From positions 2,531,001-2,595,000 of the forward strand of contig JAWNZC010000469.1 in assembly GCA_035771165.1 (NCBI GenBank): a DNA stretch of 64,000 nt. The letters are read 5' to 3'. Every line of letters starts with the position of its first letter. Position 1 is the first letter of the stretch. The stretch comes from Paragorgia papillata (taxonomy: Eukaryota > Cnidaria > Anthozoa > Scleralcyonacea > Coralliidae). The notes beneath the pieces are model-generated. The model searched no databases, had not been told where the DNA came from, and was given only the letters and a program-made list of their open reading frames with translations. The position numbers and the translations under genes are program-made. Positions 31,606-44,900 of the stretch are shown one piece after another.

Positions 31606-34357
31606 TCATTTATTGACATACCTTAGTATGTTATTAAATCAAAAACTCTATTTAATATACAATTAAGAACTACCCTAAGCCAAAATTTAATTATTTACAA
31701 GATTAACACTGCTTGCACAGTTCATGATTTAATATTCCTATAAGTAATTGTTGTTTTCTAATATTTTTACAATAAATTACAAAAAAAATGTTAGATCACT
31801 AAGGAATTTTGTCAATAATCATGTGAGTAAATTAAATGTTTCTCAAATTACTATATTGCTAATCATATTAAAAATTGTCATTCTGTATTCCTGAACTTCT
31901 ACATTTTCTAATCTTGTCTTTACACTACTAAATAACTAAGTATGTTTAAGTAGTAACAGTTGATATTTTACTTTAAAGATTAATTAACTAACACAACAAA
32001 ATCTACCTAACTTCTGAGTTTAAAAATAAGCCGTTAAAATGTTGTTTTTCAACTTCGTAAAAACATAAAACAAACTGCGAGAAATGCCTCTTAACAGACT
32101 TCAGTTAAAGTCAAATAATTTTCCAAAAGCCTTCTGGAGGAATCGCGTTTTCCGTTAGCGATATTTTTCAATCGGTGCTCTCCTTTTGAAATTTCTAGAT
32201 CCGCTCCTAAGAGCTTTAGTTTGTGATGTTTTCTGTGTGCTGTTGCACTGTTTTAAATTTTTGTTAAACTTTCTTTTTTTTTTTTGTTTTTCTTTACTCT
32301 GTAAGAGTTAGAACAGGGATTATATAGAGTAAGGGTTATAAGACAACGTTTTAGGGTTGGTTGGGATAGGATTTTGTTCAACGACATGACCTAGGTTCTT
32401 TATAAGCGTAAACAATTGAGTGCTGCGTACGTAGTGTTTTGGATAATAGTAAAGTGAAAAGGTAGCAAACTGCCGAGATTTCAGAAACGAAATACTGACG
32501 TTTCGAGCGCAGCCCTGCATCAGAGTTTACTTAAGAAAACTGATAAAGGGTTCCACTCGAACTGACATCAGTTATTCGTTACTGTCATAAAAGACTCTGC
32601 TCGAAACATCAGTTTTTCCTTTTTAAAGTCTCGTCAGCTTGCCATCTTTTCGTTTTATTAATCCTGTTTGCCAGTCATCGCAGAAACTGGCTTGCAGCTC
32701 GCAGCGAGTACTTGCATCTAATTAAAAAGAAGTCAGAGTGAAAAACAAGCACTGTGAGTTAGTTTTAATTAGATGTAAGTACTCGCATTGAGCTGCGAGT
32801 CAGTTTCTGCCATGACTGGAAAAGAGGCTTTATAGGTTCTGCTTAGTCTGCTTCGCAGAGATCTCTTCCGCTCCAACACAAGGAATAGCGAGTTTAGAAT
32901 ATAGAGGGCCTTATGGGCAATGTAGAAAACTAGAAATACAAATCGAAAATGTTTAAAAGGTTGGTGTACTGCTGACTTGAAATACTCATTAAAGAGGACT
33001 AACGTTTTTAGCGTAGGTCCTTCGTCAAAAAGAAATTTGTACTGAAATAAACGTATATACAATATTCTTTTAAATTTCACTACACTATTTCTTTCTCTCC
33101 ATACCCCCTCCCTCTCTCTCTGATGAAGGATCTTCGCTCAAAACGGTCAGACCTGCTTCATGAGTAGATTTCAGCTGTATTCCAACTTTTTAAAAGAATC
33201 CCCCGACTGTTTGAACAAGTAGACATGAAAATGTTGGCAATGTCGTCTATCTTGAAAATGCGTTGAATTTTATCATTTTACCATCTTGAATGATGACGTG
33301 AAATGGCTGCAAGCGAAGAGCAGCATGACGTGATTGTTGAAAAAGATTATATTTCGATGGCTTCAGACTGACTTTTTCTCATAATAAGAAGCATAATGAC
33401 CTTTTGATTTAAAACTGATCTAAGATTAGAGAATTAGGATTAGAGGGTTAGGATTAGTATTGTCACAATGTCACTGTGAGGTCAATAAACCAATTTCTTG
33501 CCTGGTTGTTTTCGTGTTTTATTCAACTCTTTTTCGTCGGTGGATATTCCCAGTGAGGAGTAAAATCGTCTGGCGTTAGCCCAGAGTAAAATACGTAAGA
33601 CTTGAGAGTCGAATGCCGCTTAGAAATGGTTAAGAGAAAGGTGTGAAAGTTAACTTTTTTCCTCTAAAACGTTTTCCAGTGTAGATTTGTGCTTCCTTCT
33701 AGTTCCTTACATAGCTCTAGTGTCAGTGCTGATAATTGAAAAGTTTTGGGTTTTTTTACATTCGCAGCGTGTCTGTATCTGCCATCCGGAAAAAAATTAG
33801 GTTTACCGTAAAAAGTGGAAACTTAATCCAAATTAGAATTTCAGAACTTACTAGGACAAATATTTCTTCGCTCCTGAGAACTTTGAACTAATACTTTTCA
33901 ATACTAAAGAGTAACACCAGGGCTGAGGAAAGAACTAAAGAATAAAACACAAATCTACACCGCAAAATGTTTTAGAAAGGAAAGATGTAATTTTTTATAG
34001 CTTTTTCCTATCAAGTCACGTCAAATTCCGATCTTCCAGACCTCTAGTTTTACATAAATTTTTTAAAAACCAAAAACATTAAAACAATCAGATCTAGCAG
34101 TCATTGACAGTCATGCTACTATTTAGTTTGACGTCATTATTCAAGATGGCGCCACTCGTGGTGAAATTAGCTTATACTCGCGCATAATCTTTTTGAAAAG
34201 TAAATTATTTTTAAATTTCTTACAAGGCATTTTCAAAATAGACGAAGACGTTGACAACATTTTGATGCCAATTTGTTCAGATAGTCGGAGATGCCTTTTT
34301 GACATTTTCGATTGGATTTTGATATGAGCGTGCGTAATGTGTTATCAGCGGTATTAC
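31606..34357. other. Array spacer, unit 3
   Basis: Close copy of the unit 1 spacer, with the hairpin at about 32666-32822. It has only one TGACGTCA, followed by the AAGATGGCGCC box (about 34128-34156). The C-run near 33105 is very short. No gene is recognised. Confidence 0.85.
32666..32822. repeat. Long hairpin, unit 3
   Basis: Counterpart of 5125-5281; the outermost left base pairs differ (TTTGCCAG for TTTTCCAG). Confidence 0.75.
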
Positions 34358-35882
34358 TCAGTAAAATACTTCTATTTCAGTTGGAGTAAAGTTGAAACTT
34401 CCAGCCAGAAGAGATTTGGTTTGTGCAGAGCCAGGTTGGTATCCTGGGGGTAATTGATATGAGGAGCCAAGGTTGGAGGATGATCCTTGATTGTGATTGG
34501 AGTTATCACTGATGTAGAAATCAAGACCACCACCAAAGGTTGGTCCCCAGTTGGGATAGCTGAAGATTGCATGTTGCTTGTCGTGAACGTCGCATTTGAA
34601 TGCAGGTATGTCGTATTTATTTTTTAACGAAAACAAAAACGAGGAGTTGGACTGTTTATGACCTTGACCTGAAATAAAATGTAAAACATTTACTCCATGT
34701 GTTCATCATATTTTCCTTTACTTCATCATTGACTTTAAAAAACATTTTAAACGAAAAGAAAGAAAATTTTTAAAACAGTTCTGTCATTGAATTCTCTTGA
34801 ATGTACAGTTTTAGCAGAACATTATAATTTTCTACATGTTTGATATAAAATACAGTCAGAAATATAGAGAAAAAAATTCAACTTCTAAAAACTAAAGTAA
34901 GGTTTCATTTGTTTAAAGTGTATATTTACTACTAAATATACTAATATGCTGTAATTACAATTAAATATACTATTATAATTATTTCTTTCACTACTCTAAA
35001 TTATTTTATTGTTATAGTCAAAATGGAAATACCTTCCCACTTCTTCCTCGGTAGTTTGTTGTGTATTACTGTATTTCTGTAGCCGGTACCGAGGGATGAG
35101 AAAAATGTTTGTTGAAAACTGTACATAAATAGTATAATTTAGCTTTAAATGGCATTTATTCATAATACAATGGATATTTATCCCAAATTGATACCAACAG
35201 ACGAATATACATCAAGAATTGGTGACTTTTATCACTAGACTTTCCTCACACTTCAGTAGCAGCTACAAAAATACAGTAATACACAACCAACTACAGAAGT
35301 GGAAAGGTATTTTCATATTGACTGTGCAAGTTTAATATTTTTTCTAAATTATCATGTGTGGTCCTGATTCAAACTTGAATACTAGACTATCAGGAAGTCG
35401 CTGCATTTTTCACTTTTACAAAAAAAAATCAATATTTTGGCCTATAATAGAAAATACTTTTTATGACTTTTTGAATCTTGTACAAATACAAAAGCCTGAA
35501 GCTTGTGTGCAGCTGTGCTGACTAATTCCTAGAAAGTGATGATAAAGATTTTCTATGACAGACTATGTAACTATGTGTTTTATATATGGTGTTGAAACAT
35601 TTTTGAACAATTTTGAAGTTAAGAATATACCTGCCCAGCTCTGGTCTGTATATCCACCACAAATATAATCCCCAACTTTCACTAAAGTCACTGTAGGTCC
35701 CTTATTGTCACAACATCTGTGAAAATCTTGTGCCCTCCATCCATCTCTACCAGCTCGATAGGAAAGACGCCATTGAAACTGATCACCCAACCACTTTTCC
35801 ATTTGTTTGCCATATTCAAAATGACCATTCAAAATAATTGAGGTGTTACATAATTCACAAGGAACTGCTGCAGGACGACATG
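34358..35882 (-). pseudogene. RING/TLDc array gene 3: TLDc exons only
   Basis: Exon 2 (35631-35882, 252 nt) and exon 3 (34358-34668, 311 nt) keep acceptors, donor, phase and stop, and encode a full TLDc domain (RAGRDGWRAQDFHRCC; YPNWGPTFGGGLDFYISDNS; GSFNFTPTEIEVFY). The RING/B-box exon that should lie above about 36300 is absent; the DNA diverges near 36210 and enters simple repeats. Exon 2 begins ACRPAAVPCELC, the type also seen in gene 5 and unlike ADHPM in genes 1 and 2. It is either a truncated pseudogene or uses an unseen first exon. Confidence 0.75.
35016..35324. repeat. Foldback element in intron of gene 3
   Basis: Counterpart of 7486-7804, with a slightly shortened right arm. Confidence 0.75.
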
Positions 35883-36420
35883 CTAGATAAGAAAGAAAAT
35901 TACATATGATTAAACCATTCCTCATTCCTGCCTGAGCTGGCCAATTACAGTGCTAAAGGGCGGTGCCCTGTTTATTAGCGTAAAAAACGTTGCATCAAAA
36001 ACGTCGCGTTAAAAAATGTCGCGTAAAAAATGTCACTTTATACTATGGACTCTGCGTGAGCGAGCGATGAACCAGGGAACTCGCAGACACAATCTCCGAG
36101 GCGAAGCGTTAATAAACAAAGCGTTAATAATTAGCCTTGCGTGCAGACTCTACTCTTTATATCCAATGATGTAGTTTGGACGCAGCTATATATACTAGGC
36201 TAGGAGCGCGAGGCAGACTTCACCGTTTGCAAGGTCTCCTCGGATTGGCTAGCTTCGAGGAGCGGTGTTCTTGGTAGTCCACCATTTAGCCTGCGTAGCA
36301 GGCATTAGGATGAGGGGACTGGGGAGAGGCTATCCACCATTCATAATAATAGCACTAGCTTTGAACCAAGTCTTCATGAAATATGAATGAATATTTGAAT
36401 ATTCAAGTATTTCTCAATAT
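35883..36420. other. Remnant of intron 1 of gene 3 and junction
   Basis: Up to about 36210 it matches the same position in gene 5 (45213-45520), including the CTGAGCTGGCCAAT and AACAAAGCGTTAATAATTAG blocks. Beyond that it is unrelated and includes a TAGCCTGCGTAGCAGGC palindromic word. No gene is seen. Confidence 0.6.
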
Positions 36421-36535
36421 TCATAAATATATACATACATACATACACACATACATACATACATACACACACACATACACATATACATACACACATACAT
36501 ACACACATACACACATACGTACATATATACATAGG
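36421..36535. repeat. (ACATAC)n microsatellite
   Basis: Interrupted ACAT/ACACACAT repeats between unit 3 and the next minisatellite. Confidence 0.9.
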
Positions 36536-36916
36536 GTAATCTGGGTAGTCAGGGTAGTCAGGGTAGCTAGTCTGGGTAGTCCGGGTAGTCTGGGTAGTCA
36601 GGGTAGTCCGGGTAGTCTGGGTAGTCTGGGTAGTCAGGGTAGTCCGGGTAGTCTGGGTTATCTGGGTAGTCCGGGTAGTCTTGGTAGTCTGGGTAGTCCG
36701 GGTAGTCTGGGTAGTCTGGGTAGTCAGGGTAGTCTGGGTAGTCTGGGTAGTCCGGGTAGTCTGGGTAGTCTGGGTAGTCCGGGTAGTCCGGGTAGTCTGG
36801 GTAGTCTGGGTAGTCCGGGTAGTCTGGGTTATCTGGGTAGTCCGGGTAGTCTTGGTAGTCTGGGTAGTCCGGTTAGTCTGGGTAGTCTGGGTAGTCTGGG
36901 TAGTCTGGGTAGTCTA
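36536..36916. repeat. 9-bp minisatellite (GGGTAGTCT/C)n, about 42 copies
   Basis: Tandem GGGTAGTCT and GGGTAGTCC words end abruptly where the array spacer resumes (TATGACCTTTTGATTT). It marks the breakpoint between truncated units 3 and 4. Confidence 0.95.
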
Positions 36917-37906
36917 TGACCTTTTGATTTAAAACTGATCTAAGATTAGAGAATTAGGATTAGAGAGTTAGGATTAGTATTGTCACAATGTCACTGTGAG
37001 GTCGGTAAACCAATTTCTTGCCTGGTTGTTTTCGTGTTTTATTCAACTCTTTTTCGTCGTTGGATATTCCCAGTGAGGAGTAAAATCGTCTGGCGTTAGC
37101 GCAGAGTAAAATACGTAAGACTTGAGAGTCGAATGCCGCTTAGAAATGGTTAAGAGAAAGGTGTGAAAGTTAACTTTTTTTCCTCTAAAACGTTTTCCAG
37201 TGTAGATTTGTGCTTCCTTCTAGTTCCTTGCATATCTCTAGTGTCAGTGCTGATAATTGAAAAGTTTGTTTTTTTTACATTCGCAGCGTGTCTGTATCTG
37301 CCATCCGGAGATAAATTAGATTTACCGTAAAAAGTGCAAACTTAATCCAAATTAGAATTTCAGAACTTACTAGAACAAATATTTCTTCGCTCCTGAGAAC
37401 TTTGAACTAATACTTTTCAATACTAAAGAGTAACACCAGGGCTGAGGAAAGAACTAAAGAATAAAACCCAAATTTACACCGCAAAATGTTTTAGAAAGGA
37501 AAGATGTAATTTTTTATAGCTTTTTCGTATCAGGTCACGTCAAATTTCGATGTTCCAGACTTCTAGTTTTAGATAAATTTTTTAAAAACCAAAAACATTC
37601 AAACAATCAGATCTAGCAGCCATTGACAGTCATGCTACTATTTAGTTTGACGTCATTTGACATCATTGTTCAAGATGGCGCCACTCGTGGTGAAATTAGC
37701 TTATACTCGCACATAATCTTTTTGAAAAGTAAATTATTTTTAAATTTCTTACAAGGCATTTTCAAAATAGACGAAGACGTTGACAACATTTCGATGCCAA
37801 CTTGTTCAAATAGTCGGAGATGCCTTTTTGACATTTTCGATTGGATTTTGATATGAGCGTGCGTAATGTGTTATCAGCGGTATTACTCAGTAAAATACTT
37901 CTATTT
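36917..37906 (-). pseudogene. Unit 4 relic: spacer plus last codons of a TLDc gene
   Basis: Matches about 33394-34380 of unit 3 and stops inside the final coding exon. Only the minus-strand codons for the EIEVFY end and stop, at about 37890-37906, remain. The two TGACGTCA-like boxes are at about 37648-37665, the second changed to TGACATCA. The rest of the gene is replaced by unrelated DNA from 37907. Confidence 0.8.
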
Positions 37907-39872
37907 CAAATCACTTCCACATTTTCATTAGCCGATATAAGCTTGTCTTTATTTCAAAATTATGGCAAACTATATATCGCCATGCAGATAGCTCATGAAC
38001 CTAAGATTCTGAAAATTATGATTTTTAGGCTTCACAAAGCGTTGTTATTAGTAACCAAGCTGTCAAACAGACCACATGCTGTGATTTACCAACATGCAGT
38101 TGAGAAAAGATATCTGGTTATATAATGCAAGTGCTTTAGTTATTGTTTTGCAATTTATTAGTATACATAATAATGGTGGGGATAAGCAGCGGGTTTTGCA
38201 ATATTTAAAAAACTCGACTCGCAGCACCCGTCTAAAATAATAGCATCAATTCTTGTTCAAATTTTTTAAAATTTTTGTTTTGTAAAATTGATATGACAAA
38301 ATCCTCTGCTTATCCCGAACAACCTATTAATATCTATTGGCCCTGAAAATTGCAAGTCAATTGGTTAAATCCATCTCAAGATATCTTTTCTCAAAGTCGC
38401 AAAAAGCACATTATGAGAAAAATGGAATTAAAGTTTAAAGTTTATTAAGAAAGTTCTGTAAAGGTCCTAAATTTTCAAAAAGAGCATAAATGGTCAAAAA
38501 TATTATTGTGTTTGTTTATTTTAAATAGTTAGAAGCATCCTGCATTATATGTGACTCCCTCAGCTTCCCGAAGGTCCTATCTTTTTTCTTCCTCAAATAT
38601 TTCCACTTCGATACAAAAAGACTGATTGTCACGATGTAATTAGGTTTAATACTGTTTACAGCCTTTTGGCGAATGTTGCTGCTGATTGTAGTGTGATGTT
38701 GTCGTTTTAAATCGGAGAAGAAGGTCGAAGGGAATTGAAATACGAATTGGCGAGGGAGTTTGCGGCCTATTTCATGATTGTTCGTATACATAAATACATG
38801 CCCTTGCACCACCCGGAAAACTAAGACCTATATTTCGCAATATGGCTACTTGCCACCGAAAAAAATCATATTTTTACAGGAAGCATATCCACCGCCAAAA
38901 TGGCATGAGCCGTAGCCTCATTTTTTCATTAGGGGGGAAATATACCACCGCCAAAATGGCATGAGCCGTAGCCTCATTTTATCTTTAGGGGGGAAATATA
39001 CCTAAAAAGGGAACTCCAAATACATCCTAAGCGAGAGATTTTACACTTAAATTCCTCATTCTAAGGGCGCTTTCCAATTGACAAGGTTAGACCGGTCAGT
39101 CCAGCCAGAATGGACTTGCTTTTGATTAGGACCAAATTTTCCAGTCTGACCGTCCTATAAGTCTCAAACGAATCGTGTTCCATTTAACCGGACTGATCTG
39201 TCCAACCATGTAAATGGAAAGCCCCCCAAGTTTTAAAAAAATATTTTCTTCCACACTTTTTACTCTAGGGTCGGTCGTGTTTACGTTTTGCAACAACGGC
39301 GGACGCTACCAGTTTCCTGCCGTCCACAGCCTCCCTCGTTAGCAACAAAGCCAGAGGGTCCCGTAGATTCTTTTACAGGACCAGGGATCGGGTCATTGGT
39401 CTTAATGATGTCCTCGTCAACTGCGAAATACGGCAATGTGGAAACTTAGCAACGCTAAATCAAAAGCGCTTTGATTCTCATCAAAAGCATCCACCCGTTG
39501 AAAAACTTCTCTCGCTACTAAAATCGAAATACACAAACTAGTTTCCAGTACTTTTCCCACGCGGTTAAGGAATACTCGCAGAAAATTGCGCGAAATTCAA
39601 TCTTTTTCGACCGTTTAACCGGAAAAAACATATAGACATTATTAAGAGAGGTTCAAATACTCTAATTCTTCAAAAAACAAGAAATCCCCATCTGCGTCAA
39701 AGTTTGGGTTGACCCTCCCCTTAAGAAAGACCTTTATAATAAAGCCTTAATTTCCAAGGCACTGGCCACTGAACTTCTTTCTCAGGCCCCAACATTTATT
39801 ATAAAATAAACTAGGCTACAGTAGCTGAGGTTGTTTCTTCAATGTATGTTGTTAATTGCATGTTACTTTTTT
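37907..39872. other. Unrelated DNA between units 4 and 5
   Basis: No coding similarity is recognised; open frames such as 38516-38812 (minus) lack known motifs. It contains a two-copy direct repeat of about 56 bp (38889-39001, beginning CCACCGCCAAAATGGCATGA) and a small inverted-repeat element at 39065-39228. Confidence 0.6.
39065..39228. mobile_element. 164-bp MITE-like inverted repeat
   Basis: The left end GGGCGCTTTCCAATTGACAA and the complement of the right end (GGGGGCTTTCCATTTACATG) match imperfectly over about 38 bp. No clear target duplication. Confidence 0.6.
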
Positions 39873-42376
39873 GCTTTACACTGCTAAATAACTAAGTATG
39901 TTTAAGTAGTAACAGTTGATATTTTACTTTAAAGATTAAGTAAAACACAACAAAATCTACCTAACTTTTGAAGTTGAAAGAAACATAAACGTGTTTAAAA
40001 ATAAGCCGTTAAAATGTTGTTTTTCAACTTCGTAAAAACATATAACAAACTGCGAGAAATGCCTCTTAACAGACTTCAGTTAAAATCAAATAATTTTCCA
40101 AAAGGCTTCTGGAGGAATCGCGTTTTCCGTTCGCGATATTTTTCAATTGGTGCTCTCCTTTTGAAATTTCTAGATCGGCTCCTAAGAGCTTTAGTTTGTG
40201 ATGATTTCTGTGTGCTGTTGCACTGTTTTAAATTTTTGTTAAACTTTCTTTTTTTTTTTTTTTTTTTTTTTTCTTTACTCTGTAAGAGTTAGAACTGGGA
40301 TTATATAGAGTAAGGGTTATAAGACAACGTTTTAGGGTTGGTTGGGATAAGATTTTGTTCAACGACATGACCTAGGTTCTTTATAAGCGTAAACAATTGA
40401 GTGCTGCGTACGTAGTGTTTTGGATAATAGTAAAGTGAAAAGGTAGCAAACTGCCGAGATTTCAGAAACGAAATACTGACGTTTCGAGCGCAGCCCTGCA
40501 TCAGAGTTTACTTAAGAAAACTGATAAAGGGTACCACTCGAACTGACATCAGTTATTCGTTACTGTCATAAAAGGCTCTGCTCGAAACATCAGTTTTTCG
40601 TTTTTAAAAATCTCGTCAGCTTGCCATCGTTTCGTTTTATTAAGCCTGTTTTCCAGTCATGGCAGAAACTGGCTTGCAGCTCGCAGCGAGTACTTGCATC
40701 TAATTAAAAAGAAGTTGGAGTGAAAAACAAGCACTGTGAGTTAGTTTGAATTAGATGTAAGTACTCGCATTGAGCTGCGAGTCAGTTTCTGCCATGACTG
40801 GAAAAGAGGCTTTATAGGTTCTGCTTAGTCTGCTTCGCAGAGATCTCTTCGGCTCCAACACAAGGAATAGCAAGTTTAGAATATAGAGGGCCTTATAGCC
40901 AATGTAGAAAACTAGAAATACAAATCGAAAATGTTTAAAAGGTTGGTGTACTGCTGAATTGAAATACTCATTAAGGAGGACTAACGTTTTTAGCGTAGGT
41001 CCTTCGTCAAAAAGAAATGTGTACTGAAATAAACGTATATACAATATTCTTTTAAATTTCACTACACTATCCTTTCTTTCCGCTTTCTCTCCACCCCCCC
41101 CCCCCCCCTCTCTCTCCCTCTCTCCCTCTCCCTCTCTGATGAAGGATCTTCGCTCAAAACGGTTAGACCTGCTTCGTGATTATATTTCAGCTGTATTCCA
41201 ACTTTTTAAAAGAATCCCACGACTGTTTGAACAAGTAGACATGAAAATGTTGGCAATGTCGTCTATCTTGAAAATGCGTTGAATTTTATCATTTTACCAT
41301 CTTGAATGATGACGTGAAATGGCTGCAAGCGAAGAGCAGCATGACTACTAGACGTGATTGTTGAAAAAGATTATATTTCGATGGCTTCAGACTGACTTTT
41401 TCTCATAATAAGAAGCATAATGACCTTTTGATTTAAAACTGATCTAAGATTAGAGAATTAGGATCAGAGGGTTAGGATTAGTATTGTCACAATGTCACTG
41501 TGAGGTCAATAAACCAATTTCTTGCCTGGTTGTTTTCGTGTTTTATTCAACTCTTTTTCGTCGGTGGATATTCCCAGTGAGGAGTAAAATCGTCTGGCGT
41601 TAGCCCAGAGTAAAATACATAAGACTTGAGAGTCGAATGGCGCTTAAAAATGGTTAAGTGAAAGCTGTGACAGTTAACTTTTTTTCCTCTAAAAAGTTTT
41701 CCAGTGTAGATTTGTGCTTCCTTCTAGTTCCTTGCATAGCTCTAGTGTCAGTGCTGATAATTGAAAAGTTGGTTTTTCTACATTCGCAGCGTGTCGGAGA
41801 AAAATTAGATTTACCGTAAAAAGTGCAAACTTAATCCAAATTAGAATTTCAGAACTTTCTAGAAGAAATATTTCTTCGCTCCTAAGAACTTTGAACTAAT
41901 ACTTTTCAATACTAAAGAGTAACACCAGGGCTGAGGAAAGAACTAAAGAATAAAACACAAATCTACACCGCAAAATGTTTTAGAAAGGAAAGATGTAATT
42001 TTTTATAGCTTTTTCCTATCAAGTCACGTCAATTTTCGATCTTCCAGACTTTTAGTTTTTGATAATTTTTAAAAAAAACCAAAAACATTAAAACAATCAG
42101 ATCTAGCAGTCATTGACAGTCATGCTACTATTTAGTTTGACGTCATTTGACGTCATTATTCAAGATGGCGCCACTCGTGGTGAAATTAGCTGATACTCGC
42201 ACATAATCTTTTTGAAAAGTAAATTATTTTTAAATTTCTTACAAGGCATTTTCAAAATAGACGAAGACGTTGACAACATTTTGATGCCAACTTGTTCAAA
42301 TAGTCGGAGATGCCTTTTTGACATTTTCGATTGGATTTTGATATGAGCGTGCGTAATGTGTTATCAGCGGTATTAC
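39873..42376. other. Array spacer, unit 5
   Basis: Starts part-way into the spacer (from TTTACACTGCTAAATAAC) and then follows unit 1 to the gene. It holds a long T-run at about 40251-40272, the hairpin, a C-run at about 41093-41109 with CT repeats, and two TGACGTCA boxes at about 42138-42156. Confidence 0.85.
40649..40804. repeat. Long hairpin, unit 5
   Basis: Counterpart of 5125-5281. Confidence 0.8.
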
Positions 42377-43036
42377 TCAGTAAAATACTTCTATTTCAGT
42401 TGGAGTAAAGTTGTAACTTCCAGCCAGAAGAGATTGGGTTTGTGCAGAGTCAGGTTGGTATCCTGGGGGTAATTGATATGAGGAGCCAAGGAAGGAGAAT
42501 GATCCTTGATTGTGATTGGAGTTATCACTGATGAGGAAATCACAACCTCCATAACCTCCACCAAAGGTTGGTCCGTAGTTAGGAGAGCTGAAGATTGCAT
42601 GTTGCTTGTCGTGAACGTCGCATTTGAATGCAGGTATGTCGTCTTTATTTTTTAACGAAAACAAAAACGAGGAGTTGGACTTTTTCCAACCTTGACCTGA
42701 AATAAAATGTAAAACATTTACTCCATGTGTTCATCATATTTTCCTTTACTTCATCATTGACTTTAAAAGACATTTTAAACCAAAACAAAGAAAATTTTTA
42801 AAACAGTTCTGTCATTGAATTTTCTTGAATGTACAGTTTTAGCAGAACATTATAATTTTCTACATGTTTGATATAAAATACAGAAATATAGAAAAAAAAT
42901 TCAAGTTCTAAAAACTAAAGTAAGGTTTCATTTGTTTAAAGTGTATATTTACTACTAAATATACTAATATGCTGTAATTACAATTAAATATACTATTATA
43001 ATTATTTCTTTCACTACTCTAAATTATTTTATTGTT

Positions 43037-43355
43037 ATAGTCAAAATGGAAATACCTTCCCACTTCTTCTTCTGTAGTTTGTTGTGTATTACTGTATTTC
43101 TGTAGCCACTACCAAAGCATGAGAAATATTTTTGTTGAAAACTGTACATATAAATAGTATAATTTAGCTTTAAATGGTATTTATTGATAATACAATGGAT
43201 GTTTATCCCAAATTGATACCAACAGACGAATATACATCAAGAATTGGTGACTTTTATCGCTAGACTTTCCTCATGCTTCAGTAGCAGCTACAGAAATACA
43301 GTAATACACAACCAACTACAGAAGTGGAAGTGGGAAGGTATTTTCATATTGACTG
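43037..43355. repeat. Foldback element in intron 2 of gene 5
   Basis: Counterpart of 7486-7804. Confidence 0.8.
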
Positions 43356-43734
43356 CAAATTTAATATTTCTAAATTATCATGTGTGGTCCTGATTCAAAC
43401 TTGAATACTAAACTATCAGGAAGTCGCTGCATTATTCATTTTTACAAAAATATCAATATTTTGGCTTATAATAGAAAATACTTTTTATGACTTTTTGAAT
43501 CTTGTGCTGCAACCTATGCTGTTAACCCATTGCTGCCTAGGATGTCTGAGGGTTCTCCTTTTGATGAGTAAAATCATCTGGTATTAGCCAGAGTGAAACA
43601 ATAAAGGTGTCATTTTGGCTGGCTCGGGTATCCATTAGGTTTGATGTAAAAAGGAAATTGGATGTATTTTATCTGCCAACAGACTATAAACATATTTCAT
43701 TTTTGAAAATGTAGAGTACATGACATCAAACTCT

Positions 43735-44900
43735 TCCACAAAGATAAGATCTCACTCCAGGATCAGGGTGGCATGGGTTACTTAAGCTGGCAGTCTTAGT
43801 GCTTGGGAGCAGCTGTGCAGACTATTGTAATTCCTGGGAAAATGATGATAAAGACTTTTTCACAATTACGTATGTTTGCTTGGACCAGGACCTGATTTAC
43901 CAATTTTGGACCTACAGGCTAAGTGTGACGACACATTTCTAGGGGGGTCCTGGGACATGGCCCCCAGAATTATTTTGAATTTTGGGCTGTGAAACAGCAT
44001 TTCCCGCATTTTGAGGAGACTTTTGAGCAAAATATAAAGGTCTGAAATCCCATTTTTTAACAGTGGGCCGTCCAATATCCTGTAGAGGCTATAGCCTGGT
44101 GAGCCTATCGGCAAATCCAGGCCTGGCTTGGACTGGCCTATCTGCCAATGGCACATGCACCCCCTTTAGAATACCTCAACTGCACCCCGTGAACTATATT
44201 TGCTAAACCATAGTCAATTGAAACTCAGCTAAAGTCTTTGGTCTATCTTTTTGTTCACCTTTCTGCATTTTTGTGCATGTTGCACGGTCACTGAACACAT
44301 TGTATTTTAGTATAATGAATGAATTGTCCAATAGCAGCGTTTCAGTTCAATCACTCAACCGTGCTATTTAAATATTAATAAACCTAAAACAAAGGATGTG
44401 CACCGTGTAAGGTACGGTTCAACATAAAATCACAGCTCATTATAGGCGCTTTGAAGTTTGCTGAGTTTCCAGACCATATCTCGATTGACTATGGTTAAAC
44501 TAGATATAAAATGATATGGCTGTCCATTGCACATAGTTTGTTACTGAGTAATATTCTGCTTTCTTAAATTCATGTTGTGTGTGGTTGCAAGGGGTAGACA
44601 GGAGAGTTGCTGTTCTGTAAGATATATTTTATTCCAGCAAATGGTAAATCTGTTGGCCTGCACTTTTGTGTCGTTCTTATATGAAGTTTCTGTGAGTTCA
44701 TAATATGTGGGGGAACAATGGCAACAACAATCACTAATTTTGAAATCTTTCTATTTACAGAAATATTTTGAAATCTTTCTATTTTCTATTATTTCTGTAA
44801 TGCACCTTAGTAGGCCAATGTCATTATTTACTAATTTCTTTTTTAAACTGCACTCCCTCTCCCTAATGGCACTGTCCCTGCATGATACAAAGCAAGTCCA
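43735..44900. other. Intron 2 segment of gene 5 without counterpart
   Basis: Replaces the intron sequence seen in genes 1 and 2. It includes a CATGGCCCCCAGAATTATTT stretch and blocks around ACCATAGTCAATTGA (44210) and GATTGACTATGGTTAAA (44482) that are partly inverted copies. No coding motif is recognised; probably repeat-derived. Confidence 0.45.

Noticed and set aside
36536..36916. Possible CRISPR-like direct repeat array
   Set aside because: The 9-bp units are head to tail with no spacers, in eukaryotic DNA; it is a minisatellite.
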